Shown here piece after piece: positions 36,954 through 46,500 of a stretch of DNA of 64,000 bases. The number at the start of each line of letters is the position of its first letter. The stretch's first letter is position 1. The stretch is from contig JAPFFF010000015.1 in the NCBI GenBank assembly GCA_039105265.1, positions 2,356,001-2,420,000 on the forward strand. The letters are read 5' to 3'. A model generated the notes under the pieces. That model searched no databases. It worked only from the letters and a program-made list of their open reading frames with translations, and was not told where the DNA came from. The stretch is from Tritrichomonas musculus. Taxonomy: Eukaryota > Parabasalia > Tritrichomonadida > Tritrichomonadidae. Position numbers and translations under genes: made by a program.

Positions 36954-39125
36954 ATGGGCTGTGTGCTTTCCAACCCCGCACAGACCAGCGCAGCTTGCCG
37001 TGTAAATCAAGCAATCGATTTTTCAGATGAAGAACCGCAAGAACCAGTTCCACCTCCGACAATTGATTTGATTGATCAACTCCGAATGGACTGTACAAGT
37101 ATTCTTCAAGGGTTGTCGCAGATTATGGCTCCAGAACAAATAAATCCCATTATTTGCCTTCAAGAATGTGCCTATCCACTTTTCTTATCAAGCTTTGAAT
37201 TTGAAGAGTGTAACCAATCAATTGAACTTCCTATTATAGCTTTTAGCCGTGTTTTTAATGGTCGTTTTATTTTTATTGGCAGCATTAATTTTCTTTCTCA
37301 TTCATTACTAGTTCATACTGAGACTTCAGCTTTTATGGAAAATATTATTACATGGGGAGCAGATTATAAATCACAGTCAATCAAAATCACAGTTTTAGGA
37401 TTTCCTTCATCAATTATTTCTACTTTACCAAGTGATTTTTCATCTTATGGGTATATTGTTGAAGTACCCAAAAAAATTCCAAACGCTTTTATGACAACAC
37501 TTGTTTTTGTTTCATCACAATATTATTGTGATTCTTTTGAAGAAAAAATTATTGATTATGTGAAAAGAGGTGGAACAGTTGTTTGCTTTGCTGATAACTT
37601 ATCACCTTCGGAAAATGAAAACCAAATTAATACCCTTTTGGAAGATTCAGGGCTAGCTTTTTCAAAGCACCAAATGAACGTTTCAAATACAGTTATTTTT
37701 TCATCAGACATTTCTACTCTAGATGACTACGCATTCAAACAAACACTTCAGAATTACTTTGATATTCTCCATCAATCTGATAAAGAAGAAGATGTTGACG
37801 TTACAAAATTGGATGATTCAACTTCAATATTACGTTATTATATAAATGAAATGACAGATCTTAATTTCGATGATGCATATAAAATAGGCCAAGAATCAAT
37901 TGATTTTCTTGATAAAATAGGCTACCTTGTCGAAGGTAATAAGATATGCCCATCAATTGTTCATGGACTTGTAACAGTCGTCATGTCAGAAATTATTCCT
38001 AAATTATCACCACCTCAAATAGGTCCAGCACCACATGTTGACCAATTTCCAGGAAAAATTGATAATAAGGCTCAAGTTTTTAATATTAAAGTGAGAATTG
38101 GATTGAAAATTGATACTCTGAACTCAACTGGGCTTTATGTACCACCAGGATGCTTAGCAAAAGTTATCACAGATCAGCCTGTTACTCTCCAAATTGGATC
38201 TCATTCATTGTGCTTGCTAATAAAGTCAGGTCCATGGAAACGATGGCCAACAGTTGTTAGTCGTTTTTATATCGAACCAGGAGAGCCAGTCGAATTTTCA
38301 TCTCCTTTTGGCGGTATTCTATATTTTATATCAGAGAAAAATTGGTCAGTTAGAGCAACATTTTATAATGTATTAAGATGTCCATACCTTGTCTCACAGA
38401 ATAAAGATATGGAAATTGAACCCAAAAGTTTTTATGTTCCATGGGGAGAAATTCAAACAAAGACTCTAATTTTCACATTACCATCGGAATCTATAAAACA
38501 AATTTATAATCCAGCAGAATTTTGTGATCTCTATGACAAACTTGTTTCTGATACCTTTAGCTTTATTGGCATTAAACAACAAAACCCTAGAAGAATTATA
38601 TTTGATGTTGATTTGCCCGCTGAAAATACTCCAGTTTTAATAGAAAGCTCAATTATAATGCATGTAGATAACGTTGAAGGAGTATTAAATATCAATCACC
38701 CCAATAGCGACATATTGCTCCTTCTTACATATTTATCCTTTTCTTATATAGAAACTATATTTCTCGAAAAGGAAATTGAAATAATGCTATCAATGCTGGC
38801 AGGTTGCTACGCTATCAAGAAGTCGTGGCCTGAAGAACCACCCTTAATTGCTGTACCAGATACGCCATCAAAGTTATTCTGCCATTTATTTGATTTATGC
38901 GAGGATAAAGGAGCTGAACCATTTTCATTAGCTATACAGGCTACATCAATGAAGAAAGATTTAAGAAATTCCAGAGAAGCTTGGCTATTTTTCATTAATA
39001 AATTGAGCAAAATTTGTAAGAGTGATCTTCATATTCTTATGGATAGATTTAATCAAACAGAAAAAATTTTGGCTCAATCATCTAACAAACTAATTATGTA
39101 TCAGATAGATGATGGAGAAGATTAG
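36954..39125 (+). CDS. TCAF/M60-like protein, probable lipid-anchored, catalytic motif not seen
   Basis: A 723-residue protein from the ATG at 36954. The start MGCVLSN fits an N-myristoylation site (Gly2, Ser6) with a nearby Cys3 for palmitoylation. The N-terminal 340 residues look like the amidotransferase-like fold of TCAF proteins. The stretch from STGLYVPPG (about residue 391) to SSPFGGILYFIS (about 459) is the M60/enhancin-like domain, and the pattern W..WPTVVSRF between them is typical. The HExxH zinc motif of active M60 peptidases is not found. The tail is helical. TCAF proteins regulate membrane channels and lack peptidase activity, so a signalling or scaffolding role at the membrane is inferred. 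Confidence 0.72.
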   Translation: MGCVLSNPAQTSAACRVNQAIDFSDEEPQEPVPPPTIDLIDQLRMDCTSILQGLSQIMAPEQINPIICLQECAYPLFLSSFEFEECNQSIELPIIAFSRVFNGRFIFIGSINFLSHSLLVHTETSAFMENIITWGADYKSQSIKITVLGFPSSIISTLPSDFSSYGYIVEVPKKIPNAFMTTLVFVSSQYYCDSFEEKIIDYVKRGGTVVCFADNLSPSENENQINTLLEDSGLAFSKHQMNVSNTVIFSSDISTLDDYAFKQTLQNYFDILHQSDKEEDVDVTKLDDSTSILRYYINEMTDLNFDDAYKIGQESIDFLDKIGYLVEGNKICPSIVHGLVTVVMSEIIPKLSPPQIGPAPHVDQFPGKIDNKAQVFNIKVRIGLKIDTLNSTGLYVPPGCLAKVITDQPVTLQIGSHSLCLLIKSGPWKRWPTVVSRFYIEPGEPVEFSSPFGGILYFISEKNWSVRATFYNVLRCPYLVSQNKDMEIEPKSFYVPWGEIQTKTLIFTLPSESIKQIYNPAEFCDLYDKLVSDTFSFIGIKQQNPRRIIFDVDLPAENTPVLIESSIIMHVDNVEGVLNINHPNSDILLLLTYLSFSYIETIFLEKEIEIMLSMLAGCYAIKKSWPEEPPLIAVPDTPSKLFCHLFDLCEDKGAEPFSLAIQATSMKKDLRNSREAWLFFINKLSKICKSDLHILMDRFNQTEKILAQSSNKLIMYQIDDGED

Positions 39126-39587
39126 AAACTCTTTTCCATCACTTTTACTTAATAATATATTTGTATGTTATTTTTTTGTTAATAAATATTCATGTATCCC
39201 ATTCTTATTTTTTATAATTTATATATATATAACTTTTTGAAAGTGTTAAGCCATTTTTTCATTAAAAAAGTTAATTTAAATAAATATTTTTTCGACAAAG
39301 ATATCTTATCCAAATCAAAATTATTTATTCAAATAATTTCTTTTTCCCTGATTTTTTTTAATTCAATAAGAAAAATCAATATTAAATGATTCAATATGAA
39401 TTTTCTTCTCAGTTATTATTCTTTTCTTTTCTCTTTTTTTTTTCCTTTTTTGAATGATATTTTTTTTTTTGAAATTAAAAACTGATATGCTCTCTTCAGA
39501 TTATTGCAATTAAGCTATATCATGATTTTGATTATATTTCCAAAATTACCATACTGCATTTTTCAATTTTATACTGTAATTAATTGC

Positions 39588-39773
39588 TCAAAATCCAATC
39601 TCATCTTGGCAATATTCTTCTCCTAATGAAATGATTTGATCAAATGTCATCATTTGTTGATCATCAGTATTATTTTCAGTCTGATTTCGATTGACAAATT
39701 GATATATTTGCTTTAGAAAAGACATGATTTTTGAAAAAGATAAATCAAAAAAATTGGATAATTTGCTAATCAT
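39588..39773 (-). CDS. Possible small protein, 61 aa
   Basis: An ATG frame of 61 residues with a basic/aromatic front (SFLKQIYQFVNRNQ) and an acidic end (SLGEEYCQDEIGF). The codon pattern and lack of low complexity make it more gene-like than other small frames nearby. No family is recognised and chance cannot be excluded. Confidence 0.25.
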   Translation of the reverse strand: MISKLSNFFDLSFSKIMSFLKQIYQFVNRNQTENNTDDQQMMTFDQIISLGEEYCQDEIGF

Positions 39774-40010
39774 TGTGCTATAAAAAAATAATAATTAAAT
39801 GCAAAATTCCACATCACTTTTATAAATAGTCTAATTATTTTTTTGAATTAATGTTAATTGAGAGAAAAGTTGTCAGATAAATAGCCGGATGAAGTAAACA
39901 TTTTTTATTGCTTCTATATAAATAAAAAAAATCTAAAATTAGATTTATTGAATAATGGCTTAATGATATTTTTATAAATAAATATGACATCAATTTTCAA
40001 TTGCTCATTA

Positions 40011-40164
40011 AAGTCGGATTCAAAAGGCTTGGGACAAACTTTTTGAAAACGATAAGGTCAAATTTATAAATCTTTTAGGTCAATTTGTCCCAAGCTGAAT
40101 GATTTTTTTTCTGAGAAACATTGAAAAAAATTGAATGTTGTCCCAAGCATTTTGAATCCGACTT
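40011..40164. mobile_element. TA-flanked miniature inverted-repeat element, 154 bp
   Basis: 27-bp terminal inverted repeats (40011-40037 and 40138-40164) match at 26 of 27 positions; they begin AAGTCGGATTCAAAA and end GCTTGGGACAA. TA dinucleotides flank both ends (40009-40010 and 40165-40166). An internal TTGTCCCAAGC copy lies near 40085. The pattern is that of a Tc1/mariner-derived MITE. Confidence 0.85.
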
Positions 40165-40582
40165 TATAAAAAATTGAGTCAACCAAAATTTTTTAATTGA
40201 AATGATTTGTTGAACAAAAAACGTTATTTTCAATCAATAGCTAAAAAACGTTATTTGATAAATCTATCATTATTTAAAAACTGGAATTATTTGGTCGATT
40301 AAATCTTTATTTATTTTTTTAATATCTCCATCAATTTTAATGATATGTTAAAGTAAAATGAAAAAAGAGCCTTATTTCTGTAAAACAGCCTAATCAAAAA
40401 CTCCTATTTTTATTTTTAAGAAGAAAATTATTATTCTGTTTATCTTTTTTTTTTTTTTAGATAAGCATTAAATTCCCAATCAAACATTTTTATTTGCATT
40501 AATAGCATCTGAAAACAAACAAATAAAAAAGAAAATTTAAACTTAAATAACATTTAAAATAATATAATTATTAAAAAAAAAA

Positions 40583-43500
40583 TTAGTCGAGGGAAATAGG
40601 ATGAAAGACCACATTTCCGTCGTCTTTAACAGCCACTATCATACGAGAATCCTTCAAATAAAAGAGGTTAACCACTGGATTATAGCAACGGTAAAATGGG
40701 TCACCTATATCCAAATAGAAAGCTTCAAACAAGTGAAGCTTGCCTTGATCGAATGATATAGCCAAGTAATCGAAATCACTGTTTGAAGAGAAAGCGCACC
40801 AAGCAGTGATAGGACCAGTTAACTGAACAGATCGGATGAATGTTCCATTAATATTATGTACGAAGATGAACTGCTTTGATTTTTCACCGCCAGGGCCGAT
40901 TTCAGTAGTAGCGTAAGTAACTATGAATCCCCAACTATTAGTTATCAACAACTTTGTAGGTCGGTATTCTTTACCGAGCTTGATTACATTAATTTTTCTA
41001 CCTTCATATAAAGAAGATACGACAATATCGCCTGAAATTGTCCCGCAGACAGCTATTTTGAAAGTTGTTGATATTGCACAACAAAGGACCGAATTGCCGT
41101 AGAAAGGAATTGAATAGCTTGGAAGATTCTTTCCAAATAGATTCAAGGTTGTATCGTCAGATACAACACCAATGAAGTTCTCTGAACAAGAAATTGATGA
41201 AACACGTGTTAATTCACGATGAAAGATGCTTGCTTCGTAATCAATGATACGAATAATTCGGCCATTTGAAAGCAAACAAACAAACTCATTTGAACAGTTA
41301 GCAGCTTGAATTGACAATACTTTACTCATTGTCTTAAATTTAACATCATTAGCAATCCTGACGTTTCCGTTTTCACTCTCGTTTGCGTTTTCAGGAGTAG
41401 AATTCAAAGTGTCATTTGGATCTAGAAACAGGTCAGAATTTGTAGATTGTAAAGAAAGTTGCTGGAATTGGAATTCATTTTGTCCTTGTTGCTGTTGCTG
41501 CTGCTGCTGCTGTATTTGGGGCTGCTGGGAATGAGAAGCAAATGTCAAACAGGCAATTTCATTGGTGTTTGTTGAAAGTGCCAAGTTTAGGTGATTCTTG
41601 TAACTGAGACAAGCTGTTTGTATGTTTTGATAAGGAAGCTTGACAATTGTCACTTGTGTTGAATATCTTTGCATACGAAGAAGTTTCTCTGGATGAGGAG
41701 AAGTGAATAATTGAGGAGGAAACTGGCCAACATGACACATTGAAGCTTCAATTTCAGCTCTTCTTCGAGGATCTTTTAATACTTGAGGCGTCCAAGCAGT
41801 TTCATACATTTCAGAACTATATAAATTATCACTTTCGACTGCTTTTTCACCACGTTGTTTATAACCCCAGATTAAATCGATCCATTTATGAATCATACTG
41901 GAAGCAATGTCTGATTCAAGTGCCTTTCTAAATAGATAGACGCATTCTTCACAAGTTTTTGCCCATTTTGGAAGAACAACATCTCCTATTGGAACTCCTT
42001 TTGCTTTTCCAAGGTCCAGTTCATTGTCATTTCGTAAGAAATCAGGTAAGAAATAAAATTCTGGTACAAGTTCTCGATAATCATTCATGTTTGAAGTGAC
42101 AATGTTGTAAGTATCAGGAATAGATGAGAAAAGACGTGATGGATGATCAAATTTGCCACTTTGCATGTCAATATGAAGAGTGGTAAAAGGCTCCATTCGA
42201 AACAGCCAAAGATAAAGTGACAATGGACATACAGCAAAAGAACTGTACAAATAAGCAGCTGCGCCAAAATGCTGCATATCTTTCATTCTTTTTTGGATCT
42301 GCTGGAATCTGGCTTCTCCAATGGCACCGATTGGCTTTGATAAGTCTCTAAATGATTTGGGATCTTCTAAGTTAAGAACTTCACTTGTGTAGTCTGATAA
42401 AACCCATGGTAAAAATGGATATTGTGAACTATCATTAAAACTTCGACCACTGATGATATTAAGCATCATTAAGTATTCAAAATTGGAGATTTCACATCGT
42501 CTCCATTTTTCAGTCAATCCGGTCTGTGCAAAAAAGATCGCTGGCTCGTCTTTCTGGACAAAGACACGCTCTGGTAGAACCATTCTATTTAGAATTTCTA
42601 CTGAACGATATTGTGGGAAATTAACAAAGTAAGACTCGCCTGAATCCATGAAGATTTCAATGGCAGTCTTATGATGGAATCTTCGTCTAAGAAGGATCCT
42701 TTTAATAAGGATTGTTGGAAGAATGTAAGTCTTCTTCGTGGATTCGATATCAATATGAATTGCTTTATCAAATACTGAAAAAGTTCCTTCAGAAACACCC
42801 ATCATTTTGACAAGTTCGCACTTATACTCGATCTTCTTCTTCTTTTTCTTTGTAACATTCAAAGTGGAAGCATTGGAAGTTGAAGAAGATGAGTTGATAT
42901 TAGAAGAACTTGTTGCTATTTGTGCTCCGCTTGCTGCTGTTACTGTTGTTGCTGATGCTGTTGTTGTTGTTCCAGTGTTGCTGTTTGCGTCTGACAAGTT
43001 TGAGGGTGGAATTTCAAGAAGTTCGGCTGGTGCATTTTTCTTGTATTCATCGATAAGATGCTGTTTGTATTCTTCAATAATTCTGCTGTAATTTTGCTTG
43101 TTTCCAGCATCTCTTGCTATCGATGACTCGTAATGGTTCGTGTATTTTCTATTGGGCTTTAATTTGAATGGACAGAAAAATTTACAGTAGCATATATCAC
43201 GCCTCCATCGTGGTTTGTCTCTTTTGCCAGTGATCTTTGAAATGTCCCATGGTGAACCATCCGAGACAGCATTGCTCCAGAGACGTTGCCAGAGCTTTGA
43301 ATTGTTTTCATCGTTGAATTGAATGAACTCTGTAGCTAAGTTAATGTCGTTTTCAAATTCAGCATTACGGATTTCTTGTTGTTGTGCAAGGAAAAGATTG
43401 TTGGCCGCTTGTTGTGAGAAGTTTTTCATTGTACGATGCGTTATTAAGCTTGAATTGGCAATATTATTGTCAAAGAAACGTGTAGGTAAGGTTTCAAGGA

Positions 43501-46500
43501 CTTGTTGCATTCCGCTATAGGCTTCAGCGAGCTGCGTTTTGATAATAATGCTCTTTTGCTCCATGTTGGCCCTTGCTACGAGGAATTGAGAACATGTTTT
43601 GTGCGATTCACAGGTCTCTTTGACAAGTTGCATCTCACCAAGCCAATGATTAACAAAATCAGTATTGTTATGTATGCTATATTTCGTATTGGAACTAGAA
43701 TTGGAGCTAGGAAAGCTGTCGTCCGATAAAATACTTAAACTTGCTCTTAAATGTAGTCTTGATTGCACTCCTAAATCTGTTAAATCTTCATTTATTGCTG
43801 ATTCTGAATTTACAGAAGGAGGAACTTCACTTGATGAATTATCAATTTTTGATGTTGCGTTTCCTGCTATTTGGTCGTTGCTTGATGTTGGATTTTCTGA
43901 GATTTGGTCAGTATTTATTGGTTGATTACTATTTATGGAATGATATTCTTCATCAATTTGGCTATTGCTTGATGATTTATTGTTTTCTATCGCTATTTGG
44001 TCATTATTCGAAACTTGTGAGTTGAAAATGAGAGAAGAATCTGATCTTGGCGTTAAATCAATACTTGCATTAGGATCTTCACTTAATAAAGAATGGTTGC
44101 TGCTATTATCTGAATTTAATTCTGAATTTGATAAATTATATAATTTATCTAATTTCGATGTCGAATTTGATCTGCAAGCTCTCCTCCTTGTGGGTCCAGC
44201 TTTTTCACTTGATTTGGTATTCAATAAGAATCCTGCAAGAACGAATCCAAAATCAAGTTCATCAATAACTTTCCTATATTTAGCAATTGCATGTAATGTT
44301 AATCGAGCTAGTTCTTCATCCAGCCATTTACCTTCAGAATCTAGTCTCAATCCAAAAGTGTAATTAATCTGATCAAATGTCAAATTGAGGATATCAAAAT
44401 GATAAAGATGCCTCAACTCAGTTTTCTTTTGATTATTTTCTTGTTTTATGTCACTATTCTCATCACCAGAGAAAGGCGAATCTTCAAACAATTTAAATAA
44501 AGCAGATGAGCAAGATGAATAATTATTATCTTTTTCTTCTTTCCTTTTTCTAAAGAAAATATGTTGCTTTATCATTTGAAATAGAGTTGCCAAAATGTCA
44601 TGACCAAATGCTTGTGAATCAATTTTTATAGTTATGTTTAAAAATATTTTCAATAAGTGTGCTCGATATTCATCAACATCAATATCTCCACCATTCGCTT
44701 GTGCTACTATTTCAATCATATCAGAGATTGCTTGCCATTGTTTTACTGAGCATCTAGCGAGAAAAGAGAAAATAAACCTTCTTTTTGCATTATCATTTAT
44801 CTTCATCGCTTCGGCAACAGGCCAAAGGGCCCAATTTGGACTAACAACATATCTTTCAGATGGTTGAGTTTGTTGGAATAATTCTAAACTATTTAATCTG
44901 TAACCAATATATGAACAAATTGGAAATAGAAGACTTGTTGTATATAGCATTATTGTTTTCAAGTCTTCTAGAAGACCAATTGACATTTCTCTTACTTCAA
45001 TGTCTTTTGTTAAACCATCAAAATGTTGCACTAAAGTTAATTCTCCTGGAGGAATTGTTGAATAGACGTTATGAATGACGTTAAAAATAGCCGTTACAAT
45101 TTGATCATTTCCTGATTGAAGCAGATAAGACAAACGAGTCAAAATTGGAATCGGAATTGTGATTCGTGATAATGGATGATGAGGAGCTAGAGCTAAACTA
45201 TTCATGAAAAGTAGAAGATCTAATTGCTGCTGCGAATCAGCCAAAGTTATAACATGTTCCATTAATGCTGATAAATCTTCATTTCTAAACTGAATGAATG
45301 AAAGATCATACATAATATTATATAGCTTAGAACGACAATTAGTAATGTTTAGATCAGGGTTTCGTGGCCTTCGACTTGTTGGATCACATCTGATCTTACT
45401 CTTCTCAATTGGGTCATACCAATAATAAATTCGAAGAATATCAAGTAGATATGAAAAAGGGAATAATTCAACAAACATTGTTTTACATTTCTTAAAAACA
45501 GCTTTGCCCCAATGAAGAAGAATTTGAATATGTTCTTCAGGGGTTGCTACAATCCATAAATCGAAGTTCATTATAATTTGACTGAACAATTGCTTTCTTA
45601 ATTCTTCAAGTACGAGAATATCATAGATATCGAAAAATTCATTATACAATTTAAATGATACATGCTTAGCTGAAGATGAGCATAATAAATGCGAAATAAT
45701 TGAAAATCCATTAGCTTGCAAAAAGTCATGTTGTTCCATTTCACCTACAACAAGTGCTGCCTTTAATATTGATACTACGTCATGTACGTTGAAATTCAAT
45801 AGTTCGCCGCTTTTCGTCTTTAAATCAAGTTGCGCAAATAAAGGAAGGAAAATTTCAACTTTGAAAAATCGAATTAAGATATCAGTGAATGTTCGATTTT
45901 CAGTACCGTTAGAATAGCCCGTTAATGCTCTCATATTTTCTTGTGTGAAGTAAAAAATAGGCTTTCTTTTGACTTGTATTGTTCTTGGTCCAAGATTATA
46001 AATTTCTGGAATAATATTAGGATCGAATGAGTCAAATAAACCGAAGTTTCCTAATCTGACCTGCGTGTCACTTTGCTCACCAATTTTCACAGATGGAACG
46101 CCGATAGCAAATTTAATATGTGTATTTGTTGACTTCCAAGTTTCTTCTAAGTCTAAGTAAATAATTGCTGTTCCACTTTGGTAGAGAAAAGTTATAAAAG
46201 TCCAAGTTTTAGCAGGTATTGTTAATGGCTTTTGTTTTCCATTTATTGTGATTGCATTATCTTTCATTCCAAGAGTAAAATATGGCTTTTCATCTCCATT
46301 TAATAAACAAAAAATGGTAGTTTCATCAGAAGTAGTATAATAAAGCCAAAAAGCAAAAGTGAAACCTTCTTTCTCAAATTGCGTTTTAGAAACAGTTGTA
46401 GGAATAATGTACCTCTTATTGAGAGGAAGAACAAGAGATGGGCTCATTTGTGCACGTTGAAAAGCAGTCAGCAAAGGCTTTAATAAATATTGATGAGTTT

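Larger units (their letters stand above)
39126..40582. other. Intergenic stretch with a miniature element
   Basis: AT-rich spacer between convergent genes (TCAF-like and BEACH). It holds the 154-bp TA-flanked element at 40011-40164 and one doubtful small frame at 39588-39773. T-runs occur near 39430-39470 and 40447-40459. Confidence 0.6.
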
